Source: Pseudomonas guariconensis | Lineage (GTDB): Bacteria > Pseudomonadota > Gammaproteobacteria > Pseudomonadales > Pseudomonadaceae | DNA: 64,000 nt | Reading direction: 5' to 3' | NCBI RefSeq assembly: GCF_015680235.1 | Contig: NZ_JADLJL010000013.1 | Coordinates: 1 to 64,000 of the forward strand | In this document: positions 9,297 to 19,489 of the stretch, piece after piece | Layout: each line of letters begins with the position of its first letter | Position numbering within the stretch: the stretch's first letter is position 1 | Made by a program: the position numbers and the translations under genes | The notes under the pieces: model-generated | Database searches by the model: none | What the model was told of the DNA's origin: nothing | The model's input: only the letters and a program-made list of their open reading frames with translations

Positions 9297-10502
9297 ATGA
9301 GCGAGAGCGCATTTGCCGAGCGCATCGTGCACAACCTGCTCGACACCGACTTCTACAAGCTGACCATGATGCAGGCCGTCCTGCACAACTACCCGGATGC
9401 CGACGTGGAATGGGAATTCCGCTGCCGCAACGGCGAGGACCTGCGCCCCTACCTGGGCGAGATCCGCAATCAGATCGAACTGCTCAGCGACCTCACCCTC
9501 GACGATGGCCAGCTGGAGTTCCTCGAACGCATCAGCTTCCTCAAGCCTGATTTCCTGCGCTTTCTGCGCCTGTTCCGCTTCAACCTGCGCTACGTGCGCA
9601 TCGGCATCGAGCACGACCAGCTGTGCTTACGCCTGCGCGGCCCCTGGCTGCATGTGATCCTCTTCGAAGTGCCCCTGCTGGCGATCGTCAGCGAAGTGCG
9701 CAACCGCCATCTGCACCCGCGCATGCGTCTGGCCGAAGCGCGCGACCAGCTCTATCGCAAGTTCGACTGGCTACGTGCCCATGCCACCGACGAGGAGCTG
9801 GCCGCACTGCAGGTCGCCGACTTCGGCACCCGCCGGCGTTTCTCCAGCCGCGTACAGGAAGAAGTGGTGAAGGTGCTGCGCGATGACTTCCCGGCGCGCT
9901 TCGTGGGCACCAGCAATGTCGACCTGGCCTGGAAATTGGACGTAAAACCCCTGGGCACCATGGCCCACGAATGGATCATGGCCCACCAGCAGCTCGGCCC
10001 GCGGCTGATCGACAGCCAGATCGCCGCCCTGGACTGCTGGGTACGCGAATACCGCGGGCTGTTGGGTATCGCCCTGACCGACTGCATCACCATGGATGCC
10101 TTCCTGAATGATTTCGACCTGTATTTCGCCAAGCTCTTCGACGGCCTGCGCCACGATTCCGGCGAGCCGGTGGCCTGGGCGGAAAAAGCCATTGCCCACT
10201 ACCAGAAACTGGGCATCGACCCGATGACCAAGACCTTGGTGTTCTCCGACGGGCTGAACCTGACCCGCTCGCTGGAAATCTTCCGCGCCCTGCGCGGTCG
10301 CATCAATGTGAGTTTCGGCATCGGCACCAACCTGACATGCGACATCCCTGGGGTGGCGCCCATGAGCATCGTGCTTAAAATGACCGACTGCAATGGCTCG
10401 CCGGTGGCCAAGATTTCCGACGAAGCCGCCAAGACCCAATGCCGAGACGCAAACTTCGTCGCCTACCTGCGTCACGTATTCAAAGTCCCCAGCAAGGAGT
10501 AA
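9297..10502 (+). CDS. pncB: Nicotinate phosphoribosyltransferase
   Basis: 401-residue PncB of the NAD salvage (Preiss-Handler) route, making nicotinate mononucleotide from nicotinate and PRPP with ATP. The start motif [13 protein letters not shown], the active-site loop [12 protein letters not shown] (with the His that is phosphorylated in the enteric enzyme) and HDSGEPVAW are present. ATG 9297 is chosen over an in-frame ATG at 9237 because GGAG precedes it and the conserved N-terminus begins there. nadE follows after three bases. Confidence 0.95.
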   Translation: MSESAFAERIVHNLLDTDFYKLTMMQAVLHNYPDADVEWEFRCRNGEDLRPYLGEIRNQIELLSDLTLDDGQLEFLERISFLKPDFLRFLRLFRFNLRYVRIGIEHDQLCLRLRGPWLHVILFEVPLLAIVSEVRNRHLHPRMRLAEARDQLYRKFDWLRAHATDEELAALQVADFGTRRRFSSRVQEEVVKVLRDDFPARFVGTSNVDLAWKLDVKPLGTMAHEWIMAHQQLGPRLIDSQIAALDCWVREYRGLLGIALTDCITMDAFLNDFDLYFAKLFDGLRHDSGEPVAWAEKAIAHYQKLGIDPMTKTLVFSDGLNLTRSLEIFRALRGRINVSFGIGTNLTCDIPGVAPMSIVLKMTDCNGSPVAKISDEAAKTQCRDANFVAYLRHVFKVPSKE

Positions 10503-10505
10503 CCC

Positions 10506-11333
10506 ATGCAAGCCGTTCAGCGAGAGATTGCCCAGCAGCTCAAGGTGCAGCCGCCGTTCGCCGATGCCGCTGCGCTCGAGGCCGAAGTCGCCCGGCGCGT
10601 GGCCTTCATCAAGCAGTGCCTGGCCAATGCCCGGCTCAAGACGCTGGTTCTGGGCATCAGCGGCGGGGTCGACTCGCTGACCGCCGCCCTGCTCGCCCAG
10701 CGCGCCATCAACGAGCTGCGTGCCGAGACCGGCGACGAGACCTACCGCTTCATCGCCGTGCGCCTGCCGTATCAGGTGCAGCACGACGAGCACGATGCCC
10801 AGGCCTGCCTGGAGGTCATCAAGGCCGACGAAGTCCACACCGTCGACATCGCCCCGGCGGTGCGCGCCCTGACAAACGAAACCAAGGCCCTGGAAGGCGG
10901 CTCGCCAACGTTGGTGGATTTCGTGGTGGGCAACGTCAAGGCACGCATGCGCATGGTGGCCCAGTACGCCATCGCCGGCGCCCGCGCAGGGCTGGTGATT
11001 GGTACCGACCACGCGGCTGAAGCGGTGATGGGCTTCTTTACCAAGTTTGGTGATGGTGCCTGCGACCTGGCGCCGCTGAGCGGGCTGGTGAAGAACCAGG
11101 TTCGCGATATCGCCCGCAGTTTCGGCGCACCCGAGGCGCTGGTGGAGAAGGTGCCGACCGCAGACCTGGAGGACCTTGCGCCGGGCAAGCCGGACGAAGC
11201 CTCCCACGGTGTGACCTATCAGGAAATCGATGCGTTCCTGCACGGCGAGCCGGTGCGCCAGGAAGCGTTCGACATCATCGTCGCCACCTACCGCAAGACC
11301 CAGCACAAGCGCGAGCTGCCGTTCGCGCCGTAA
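10506..11333 (+). CDS. nadE: Ammonia-dependent NAD synthetase
   Basis: 275-residue NadE without an N-terminal nitrilase domain, so it uses ammonia rather than glutamine. The pyrophosphatase loop GISGGVDS (about residues 49-56), the [19 protein letters not shown] stretch and the LPTADL-type motif (VPTADLED) are present. It amidates deamido-NAD using ATP. With pncB three bases upstream it forms a two-gene NAD salvage operon. Confidence 0.95.
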   Translation: MQAVQREIAQQLKVQPPFADAAALEAEVARRVAFIKQCLANARLKTLVLGISGGVDSLTAALLAQRAINELRAETGDETYRFIAVRLPYQVQHDEHDAQACLEVIKADEVHTVDIAPAVRALTNETKALEGGSPTLVDFVVGNVKARMRMVAQYAIAGARAGLVIGTDHAAEAVMGFFTKFGDGACDLAPLSGLVKNQVRDIARSFGAPEALVEKVPTADLEDLAPGKPDEASHGVTYQEIDAFLHGEPVRQEAFDIIVATYRKTQHKRELPFAP

Positions 11334-11351
11334 TAAACGGTAGAACGAACG

Positions 11352-11422
11352 GTGGGAGCGGGTTTACCCGCGAATGCGATGATGAATCCACCGTCGCATT
11401 CGCGGGCAAGCCCGCCCCCACA
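11352..11422. repeat. REP palindrome pair (gggagcgggtttacccgcg family)
   Basis: Two facing copies of the classic P. putida REP (gtgggagcgggtttacccgcgaatgc and its near complement) lie between the convergent nadE and azurin genes, separated by a short spacer. They could terminate or stabilise both transcripts. Confidence 0.85.
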
Positions 11423-11445
11423 CGAGGCACTGCGTCAGGTTTTGC

Positions 11446-11895
11446 TTACTTGACGATGACCTTGCCCTTCATCATCGAGATGTGGCCCGGGAAGGTGCAG
11501 AAGAAGCTGTAGTCACCACCGGCTTCCAGCTTGGAAGTGTCGAACTTCACCTCGGTTTCCTTCTCCGGCGCGCCGATCATCTTGGTGTGGGCGATGATGT
11601 TGGCGTTATCGGCCTTCAGGTAGTCCTTGTCCAGGCCCTGGGACATGCCTTCGGTGGCGATGGCCTGCATGTCGGCAGTCTTGCTGATCACCAGGTTGTG
11701 GCCCATGACGTTCTTCGGCAGGTTGCCCGAGTGGGTCAGCTTGACGGTGAACTCCTTGCAGCTCTTGTCTACGGTGAATTCCTTGGTGGTGTAGGACATC
11801 TGGTCGGTGGACTCGACAGTCACCGAGCACTCGGCTGCGAAGACAGAGGCGCTGGCGAGGGTCAGCAGGGATACCGCTACAGCTTTCGCAAACAT
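11446..11895 (-). CDS. azu: Azurin
   Basis: 149-residue periplasmic type-I blue copper protein. A signal peptide of about 20 residues ends ASVFA before [10 protein letters not shown]. Copper ligands are recognisable: His of GHNLV, then Cys, His and Met of [11 protein letters not shown] (Cys112, His117 and Met121 in mature numbering). The structural disulfide Cys residues near the mature N-terminus (AECS and KSCKEF) are present. It carries electrons in anaerobic or stress respiration. AAGGAG precedes the ATG. A possible ANR half-palindrome lies at 11958-11971. Confidence 0.97.
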   Translation of the reverse strand: MFAKAVAVSLLTLASASVFAAECSVTVESTDQMSYTTKEFTVDKSCKEFTVKLTHSGNLPKNVMGHNLVISKTADMQAIATEGMSQGLDKDYLKADNANIIAHTKMIGAPEKETEVKFDTSKLEAGGDYSFFCTFPGHISMMKGKVIVK

Positions 11896-11957
11896 CGTGA
11901 ATCTCCTTGGCAGGGTTTTATCAATTGCGAGACTGCCTGAAACCTGTTTCCCCCTCG

Positions 11958-11971
11958 CTGACGTGCGTCAA
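11958..11971 (-). promoter_or_regulatory. Possible ANR/FNR box upstream of azurin
   Basis: On the minus strand the sequence is TTGACGCACGTCAG, differing from TTGAT-N4-ATCAA at three positions, 63 bp before the azurin ATG. Azurin genes in pseudomonads are known to be ANR-influenced. The best -10-like sequence (TGATAAAA, near 11917-11924) places the box further upstream than the usual -41.5, so the call is tentative. Confidence 0.35.
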
Positions 11972-12010
11972 GGAGGATCGAGGGGCCAGCCAGTAGATTT
12001 GTTCAATGGA

Positions 12011-12020
12011 TTGTATACAA
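12011..12020. promoter_or_regulatory. TTGTATACAA palindrome (GntR-type operator candidate)
   Basis: A perfect ten-base palindrome containing TGTATACA, the common core of operators bound by FadR/VanR-subgroup GntR regulators. It lies 64 bp upstream of the small ORF at 12084 and between it and azurin. No GntR gene is in the window. Confidence 0.35.
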
Positions 12021-12083
12021 CCAATCTAAGTGCACATCATGCCCTCTTGAAGGACGATGGGACAACCTCTCATTACAGGAGCC

Positions 12084-12179
12084 ATGACAATGTTTATTTC
12101 GAATTTCATGAACAGCCTGCTCGCCGCCTATGCCCACGGGGCCACCGGCGCGCTGTGCGAGTTCTCCCGCCCGGAGTGA
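12084..12179 (+). CDS. Small ORF, 31 residues, unknown function
   Basis: A 31-codon ORF with a strong ribosome site (CAGGAG four bases before the ATG). The product starts MTMFISNFMNSLLAAYAHG and ends CEFSRPE; it has one short hydrophobic or amphipathic segment (about residues 3-20) and a single Cys. A second in-frame ATG is codon 3. It lies between azurin and ygiQ and is read opposite to both. No family is recognised. The Shine-Dalgarno sequence supports translation; conservation could not be tested. Confidence 0.45.
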   Translation: MTMFISNFMNSLLAAYAHGATGALCEFSRPE

Positions 12180-12253
12180 GTCCGGCCTTGGGAGCGGATG
12201 GGATTGGAGATGAGCGGGTCGACAAGATGCCTGATTGATCTTGGGATTCGAGA

Positions 12254-12352
12254 CCGCTTTGCGGTCCGTTCGCGGCACAAGGCCGCTCCTACAGGACAGC
12301 GCATACCCCTGTAGGAGCGGCCTTGTGCCGCGATGGGCTGCAAAGCAGCCCC
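12254..12352. repeat. Large palindrome, gtaggagcggccttgtgccgcg family
   Basis: Two facing copies of a second intergenic repeat family (gcggcacaaggccgctcctacagg and its complement) separated by about 12 bases form a long stem just downstream of ygiQ. The same family occurs at 14781, 36781, 50190 and 58561. Confidence 0.8.
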
Positions 12353-12365
12353 AGAAATGGACCCG

Positions 12366-14666
<2,301 letters not shown>

Positions 14667-14729
14667 GTCAATGACCGGTGTGATGTGCAGGGAAATCGCG
14701 GGCGCGGAATATAGCACAAATTTTGATCA

Positions 14730-14752
14730 AATCCGACGACAAAGGTCGGATT
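14730..14752 (-). terminator. Hairpin between dnaB and ygiQ
   Basis: An eight-base stem (aatccgac 14730-14737 with gtcggatt 14745-14752), read on the minus strand, is followed by the AT-rich tail TGATCAAAATTTG. It may terminate the rpsF-rpsR-rplI-dnaB transcript, though the T run is imperfect. Confidence 0.4.
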
Positions 14753-14780
14753 CATCGAAAGCGAGGGACGGCTGGAATGC

Positions 14781-14809
14781 TGTAGGAGCGGCCTTGTGCC
14801 GCTCCTACA
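14781..14809. repeat. Single palindromic repeat (tgtaggagcggcc family)
   Basis: tgtaggagcggc and its complement form a compact 29-bp hairpin directly after the dnaB stop. It is a short member of the family seen at 12254-12352. Confidence 0.75.
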
Positions 14810-14814
14810 AGGGT

Positions 14815-16212
14815 CTATTCGTCGTCGTCGAAGTTGTACATGCCCGGTGCGAGGTTCTCGAAACGGGTGTACTTGCCGATGAACGCCAGACGGATGAAGC
14901 CGATGGGGCCGTTACGCTGCTTGCCGATAATGATCTCGGCTATGCCCTTGTGCTCGGTCTCGGGGTGATACACCTCGTCGCGGTAGACGAACATGATCAC
15001 GTCGGCATCCTGCTCGATCGCACCGGATTCACGCAGGTCGGAGTTCACCGGGCGTTTGTTCGGGCGCTGCTCCAGGGAACGGTTGAGCTGGGACAGGGCG
15101 ATGACCGGGCAGTTGAATTCCTTGGCCAGGGCCTTGAGGGAACGGGAGATCTCGGAAATCTCGTTGGTCCGGTTGTCACCACTGGAACCTGGGATCTGCA
15201 TCAGCTGCAGGTAGTCGACCATGATCATGGCGATGTCGCCGTGCTCGCGCACCAGGCGACGGGTACGGGCACGCATCTCCGACGGGCTGATACCGGCGGT
15301 ATCGTCGATGAACAGCTTGCGGTCGTTGAGCAGGTTGACCGCCGAGGTCAGGCGCGGCCAGTCATCGTCGTCCAGCTGGCCGGAACGCACCTTGGTCTGG
15401 TCGATACGCCCCAGCGACGAAAGCATACGCATGATCAGTGCATCGCCGGGCATCTCCAGGGAGAACACCAGCACGGCCTTGTCGCTGCGCAGCACAGCAT
15501 TCTCCACCAGGTTCATGGCGAAGGTGGTCTTGCCCATCGATGGACGGCCCGCGACGATGATCAGGTCGGCTGGCTGCAGGCCGCTGGTCTTTTCGTCGAG
15601 GTCGGTATAGCCGGTGGACAGGCCCGTGATGTCGCTGTCGGAGTTGAACAGCGTGTCGATGCGATCGATGGCCTTGGTCAGCAGTTCGTTGACGCCCACC
15701 GGGCCACCCGTCTTGGGGCGGGCCTCGGCGATCTGGAAGATCTGCCGCTCGGCATCGTCGAGGATCTGCGCAGCGTTTCGGCCTTGGGGGTTGAAGGCGT
15801 TGTCGGCGATGTCGGTGCTGATGCTGATCAGCTGGCGTAGGGTGGCGCGCTCGCGAATGATCGCCGCATAGGCCTTGATGTTGGCTACCGAGGGGGTGTT
15901 CTTGGCCAGCTCGGCCAGGTAAGCCAGGCCGCCGATCTGCGACGACAGGCCTTCCTTGTCCAACTGCTCGTGCAGGGTGACTACGTCGAACGGCTGGTTC
16001 TGATCCACCAGCTTGTGAATGGCGCGGAAGATCAGGCGGTGGTCATGCCGGTAGAAATCCCCGTCCGACACCTGGTCCAGCACACGTTCCCAGGCGTTGT
16101 TGTCCAGCATCAGGCCACCGAGCACGGCCTGTTCGGCCTCGATGGAATGCGGCGGCACCTTGAGGGCGGCGGTCTGCAGGTCTAGCTGTTCGGGGTTGCT
16201 GATCTCGTTCAT
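14815..16212 (-). CDS. dnaB: Replicative DNA helicase DnaB
   Basis: 465-residue hexameric 5'-3' helicase of the replication fork. The N-terminal primase-interaction domain is at about residues 15-120, followed by a linker and a RecA-like domain with Walker A GRPSMGKTTFA (about residue 213) and the IMVDYLQLM Walker B. No intein is present. ATG 16212 (MNEISNPEQLDL) is preferred over an open extension to 16254. It lies downstream of rplI in the ribosomal protein operon, the usual order in pseudomonads. Confidence 0.96.
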   Translation of the reverse strand: MNEISNPEQLDLQTAALKVPPHSIEAEQAVLGGLMLDNNAWERVLDQVSDGDFYRHDHRLIFRAIHKLVDQNQPFDVVTLHEQLDKEGLSSQIGGLAYLAELAKNTPSVANIKAYAAIIRERATLRQLISISTDIADNAFNPQGRNAAQILDDAERQIFQIAEARPKTGGPVGVNELLTKAIDRIDTLFNSDSDITGLSTGYTDLDEKTSGLQPADLIIVAGRPSMGKTTFAMNLVENAVLRSDKAVLVFSLEMPGDALIMRMLSSLGRIDQTKVRSGQLDDDDWPRLTSAVNLLNDRKLFIDDTAGISPSEMRARTRRLVREHGDIAMIMVDYLQLMQIPGSSGDNRTNEISEISRSLKALAKEFNCPVIALSQLNRSLEQRPNKRPVNSDLRESGAIEQDADVIMFVYRDEVYHPETEHKGIAEIIIGKQRNGPIGFIRLAFIGKYTRFENLAPGMYNFDDDE

Positions 16213-16324
16213 GTCCACGCGAAGAATCTGGGTGATGAAAAAGACAAAGGGCACGACCTGCTGGAAGCAGGACCGTGCCCGATGTTACCGGCTGGCCCGC
16301 AAGGAGCCAACCGATCGCTGCAGC

Positions 16325-16771
16325 TTAGGCTGCGACGACAACCACGCGTACGGTGGCTTCGACGTCGCTGTGCAGGTGCACGGCTACGTCGTATTCGCCA
16401 ACCTGGCGGATGGTACCGTTCGGCAGACGAACTTCAGCCTTGGCCACTTCAACGCCGGAGGCGGTCAGGGCGTCAGCGATGTCGTGGGTGCCGATCGAAC
16501 CGAACAGCTTGCCTTCGTCACCGGCGGTGGCAGTGATGGTCACTTCCAGCTCGGCCAGTTGGGCAGCACGGCTTTCAGCCGAAGCTTTACGGTCAGCAGC
16601 GGCCTTTTCCAGCTCGGCGCGACGCTCTTCGAACGCAGCCAGGTTGACGGCGTTGGCAACGACAGCCTTGCCGAAAGGCAGCAGGAAGTTACGGCCGTAA
16701 CCACCTTTAACTTTTACTTTGTCGCCCAGGTTGCCCAGGTTGGCGACTTTTTCCAGCAGGATCAGTTCCAT
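16325..16771 (-). CDS. rplI: 50S ribosomal protein L9
   Basis: 148 residues, full length. It starts [13 protein letters not shown] with the N-terminal rRNA-binding domain including [10 protein letters not shown], a central long helix (about residues 40-80) and the C-terminal domain. Third ribosomal protein gene of rpsF-rpsR-(membrane protein)-rplI. Confidence 0.97.
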   Translation of the reverse strand: MELILLEKVANLGNLGDKVKVKGGYGRNFLLPFGKAVVANAVNLAAFEERRAELEKAAADRKASAESRAAQLAELEVTITATAGDEGKLFGSIGTHDIADALTASGVEVAKAEVRLPNGTIRQVGEYDVAVHLHSDVEATVRVVVVAA

Positions 16772-16791
16772 TTGGTAAAACCTCTTAACTT

Positions 16792-17685
16792 TTAACCTTC
16801 ACCGTTCGCGGAGTCGTCACCCTGGTGAGGGGACTTGCGACCGCGAAAATCAATCAGGCTATCGACAATGGCCAGGACCACGAGCAACGGATAGGTCAGC
16901 TGCATGAACAGCACCAGCGTCACGTACAACCCCACCAGCCAGAACCTGGCCAGGCGTTTCTGGGCCACCAACCCATGCAGCAGGGCAATGCCCGCGAACA
17001 TGAGCGGTACGCTGCACAGTGGCGTCAGCAATGCCAGCCCGGAACCGAGGTTCGGGCCGAACAGCATGCAGACCAACAGCACCAGCATCGGCACCAGGGG
17101 AATCCGCACCGCTTGAAACTCGCGGCCGAAACCTCCCGGGTTGTACAACACGGCTTGCCAGTAGCGCCCCAACATCAGGGCCAGCACACTGACAACTTGC
17201 AACAGGGCCGCGATCAGGCCGCCGAGCACCGGTACGATGAGGCTTCCAAGGTGTGCCTGTTCCTCTACCGATAACTGCTGGTAGAGGCCGTCGAGCATCT
17301 GCGGCAGGGCTTTTTCAAGCGCTCGCGCCAGAGCTTCGATCGGTTCGCGGAACACCGAACCAAGCACAACACCGTACAACAGGCCCAGAGCGATGCTGGA
17401 CAACAGCACCCGGTTCCAGGAATGCCCGGCGCGCAACAGCGCAGCCAGCCCCAGCGTCCCCAGCAGCACCATCAAGGTGCGTGGCTCGCCGAAGACCCAC
17501 CAGGCCAACGCCGGCAAGATGCCCCAGACGATGACCGAGGAAGCGTCCTTGAAACCGCGCCGCAGGAACACCAAGCTCCCGGCGGCGGCACTCAACCAGA
17601 ACAACAGCGGCAATGCCGCACAACCGGCCACCACGATGGAGGCCTGCACACGACCGCGCATGATGAAATCAGCCAACGCTCGCAT
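16792..17685 (-). CDS. Predicted inner-membrane protein in the rpsR-rplI gap
   Basis: 297 residues with about eight hydrophobic segments (for example 15-40, 50-90, 95-112, 155-175, 195-235, 240-275) and a charged C-terminal tail (about residue 280 onward). It resembles the uncharacterised membrane protein that sits between rpsR and rplI in Pseudomonas, similar in topology to DUF2232 proteins of Firmicutes, which also accompany rplI. Spacing to rplI is 20 bp and to rpsR 33 bp, so it is part of the ribosomal operon. Function unknown. Confidence 0.85.
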   Translation of the reverse strand: MRALADFIMRGRVQASIVVAGCAALPLLFWLSAAAGSLVFLRRGFKDASSVIVWGILPALAWWVFGEPRTLMVLLGTLGLAALLRAGHSWNRVLLSSIALGLLYGVVLGSVFREPIEALARALEKALPQMLDGLYQQLSVEEQAHLGSLIVPVLGGLIAALLQVVSVLALMLGRYWQAVLYNPGGFGREFQAVRIPLVPMLVLLVCMLFGPNLGSGLALLTPLCSVPLMFAGIALLHGLVAQKRLARFWLVGLYVTLVLFMQLTYPLLVVLAIVDSLIDFRGRKSPHQGDDSANGEG

Positions 17686-17718
17686 GCTTATCCCTTGCTA
17701 CTTGTCGACGACCCGGTC

Positions 17719-17949
17719 TCAGCGGCCGTGGCTGTCGGTGTAGGGCAGCAGGGCCAGGAAGCGGGCGCGCTTGATAGCGGTAGCCAGCTGACGCTGATAA
17801 CGAGCTTTGGTACCGGTGATACGGCTTGGAACGATTTTGCCGGTTTCGGATACGTAAGCTTTCAGGGTGTTGAGATCTTTGTAGTCGATCTCTTTCACGT
17901 CTTCGGCAGTGAAGCGGCAGAATTTACGACGACGGAAGAAACGTGCCAT
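17719..17949 (-). CDS. rpsR: 30S ribosomal protein S18
   Basis: 76 residues, full length. It starts [16 protein letters not shown] and contains the helical RNA-binding stretch [27 protein letters not shown]. It binds as a pair with S6, encoded 29 bp upstream. Confidence 0.98.
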   Translation of the reverse strand: MARFFRRRKFCRFTAEDVKEIDYKDLNTLKAYVSETGKIVPSRITGTKARYQRQLATAIKRARFLALLPYTDSHGR

Positions 17950-17978
17950 GTAATAGGCTCCTCAAAAAGGTCCGTGGA

Positions 17979-18404
17979 TTACTCGTCAGCGTTATCGCTG
18001 TTGTCGCTGTCGTTGCTGTCGTCGCCTTCGGCGCCATCAGCAGCTTCAGGACGCTCACGACGCTCACGGCGCTCGCTGCGGTTCTCTTCGGCCTTCAGCA
18101 TCTCGGACGGGCCGGTGACGGCTTCGTCGCGACGGATGATCAGGTTACGGATCACGGCATCGTTGTAGCGGAAGTTGTCTTCCAGCTCGGCCAGGGCCTT
18201 GCCGGTGCACTCAACGTTCAGCATCACGTAGTGAGCCTTGTGAACGTTGTTGATGGCGTAGGCCAGCTGACGACGGCCCCAGTCTTCCAGGCGGTGGATC
18301 TTGCCGCCGTCTTCTTCGATCAGCTTGGTGTAACGCTCAACCATGCCGCCGACTTGCTCGCTCTGGTCCGGGTGAACCAGGAAGATGATTTCGTAATGAC
18401 GCAT
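17979..18404 (-). CDS. rpsF: 30S ribosomal protein S6
   Basis: 141 residues. The S6 fold covers about residues 1-95 ([18 protein letters not shown], then a stretch centred on [17 protein letters not shown]), followed by a long acidic, Arg/Glu and Asp/Ser/Asn-rich tail to residue 141, consistent with the glutamate-extended S6 tails of gammaproteobacteria. First gene of the operon. AAGGAG precedes the ATG. The leader hairpin at 18427-18449 and promoter at 18525-18553 lie upstream. Confidence 0.98.
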   Translation of the reverse strand: MRHYEIIFLVHPDQSEQVGGMVERYTKLIEEDGGKIHRLEDWGRRQLAYAINNVHKAHYVMLNVECTGKALAELEDNFRYNDAVIRNLIIRRDEAVTGPSEMLKAEENRSERRERRERPEAADGAEGDDSNDSDNSDNADE

Positions 18405-18426
18405 GAATGCTCCTTACGGGTTAGTA

Positions 18427-18449
18427 GTCTGCCAGCACCCTGGTCAGAC
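18427..18449 (-). promoter_or_regulatory. Leader hairpin before rpsF
   Basis: On the minus strand GTCTG-A-CCAG-GGTG-CTGG-C-AGAC folds into a stem with one internal A/C mismatch, 23 bases before the rpsF start codon. rpsF leaders in many bacteria bind the S6:S18 complex for autoregulation. Whether this hairpin is that site is inference; the diagnostic CCG bulge was not identified. Confidence 0.4.
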
Positions 18450-18524
18450 AAGGAGTGAATGACACTGTATGTCTTGCCTTGAAAAGAAGGCACATGCGCG
18501 CCTGCCTGCTTGGCAAGGGGCGCA

Positions 18525-18553
18525 ATTGTAGAGAAGGCGGGGGGCACAAGCAA
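18525..18553 (-). promoter_or_regulatory. Sigma-70 promoter of the rpsF operon
   Basis: Minus strand -35 TTGCTT (18548-18553), 17-bp spacer, -10 TACAAT (18525-18530). Transcription would start near 18518, leaving a leader of about 114 bases. Confidence 0.65.
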
Positions 18554-18604
18554 GGCTGTTGGCGATTATTTGAACAGTCTGAAACCATTCCGGCTGCGAT
18601 ACCG

Positions 18605-18733
18605 CTATCGCCGGCAAGCGGGCTCCCATAGAACCACGCATAACTATTTGATTTTGCGAGGCCTTATGGGAGCAGGTGGGCTGGGTGATCTCCTATAGGG
18701 ATCTCTGTGGGAGCCGGCCTGCCGGCGATGGGG
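18605..18733. repeat. REP-type repeats with conserved spacer
   Basis: ctatcgccggcaagcgggctcccatag at 18604-18630, the conserved spacer (cgcataactatttgattttgc at 18639-18659), a partial second arm, and a third copy gtgggagccggcctgccggcgatgggg at 18707-18733. The repeats separate rlmB from the rpsF promoter. Confidence 0.75.
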
Positions 18734-18742
18734 CCCTCACAC

Positions 18743-19489
18743 TCAGCGCTTGCCCTGACGCTGGCGCACGGCCTCGAACAAGCACACGCCGGTGGCCACC
18801 GACACGTTCAGGCTGCTCACGCTACCGGCCATCGGCAGCTTGACCAGGAAATCGCAATGCTCGCGGGTGAGACGGCGCATGCCCTTGCCTTCAGCCCCCA
18901 TGACGATGGCGATCGGCCCGGTCAGGTCCTGCTGGTACAGCTCCTGCTCGGCCTCGCCGGCGGTGCCGACGATCCACAGGCCTCGCTGCTGGAGTTTTTC
19001 CAGGGTACGGGCGAGGTTGGTCACGGCCACCAGCGGGATCACCTCGGCGGCGCCGCAGGCAACCTTACGCACCACGGCGGTCAAGGTCGCCGACTTGTCC
19101 TTGGGGATGACTACCGCAGTCGCGCCGGCGGCATCCGCGGTACGTAGGCAGGCACCGAGGTTGTGCGGGTCGGTGACGCCATCGAGCACCAGGATCAGCG
19201 GCGGCTGCTCGGCGCGCTCGAGCATCTCGTCGAGCATGGCCTCGCCCCAGACCTGACTGGGGCTGACCTCGGCGACCACGCCCTGGTGCACGCCCTCGAC
19301 CCAGGCGTCCAGCTCACGGCGTTCGGCCTGGCCGACCGGCACGCGGTTTTCCGCGGCCAGCTCCAGCAGGGCCTGGACACGCGGCTCGCTGCGCCCTTCC
19401 GACAACCAGATCTGCTTGACCCGCTTGGGATGATGCTGCAGCAGCCCTTGCACGGCATGTACGCCGTAGATTTTTTCCAGCTGGCTCAT
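18743..19489 (-). CDS. rlmB: 23S rRNA (guanosine-2'-O-)-methyltransferase RlmB
   Basis: 248-residue SPOUT methyltransferase that makes Gm2251 in 23S rRNA. An N-terminal L30e-like substrate-binding domain (to about residue 75) is followed by the SPOUT knot domain with LVLDGVTDPHNLGACLRTA, VMGAEGKGM and the SAM-binding LPMAGSVSSLNVSVA. ATG overlaps the rnr stop by four bases (ATGA). Confidence 0.96.
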   Translation of the reverse strand: MSQLEKIYGVHAVQGLLQHHPKRVKQIWLSEGRSEPRVQALLELAAENRVPVGQAERRELDAWVEGVHQGVVAEVSPSQVWGEAMLDEMLERAEQPPLILVLDGVTDPHNLGACLRTADAAGATAVVIPKDKSATLTAVVRKVACGAAEVIPLVAVTNLARTLEKLQQRGLWIVGTAGEAEQELYQQDLTGPIAIVMGAEGKGMRRLTREHCDFLVKLPMAGSVSSLNVSVATGVCLFEAVRQRQGKR

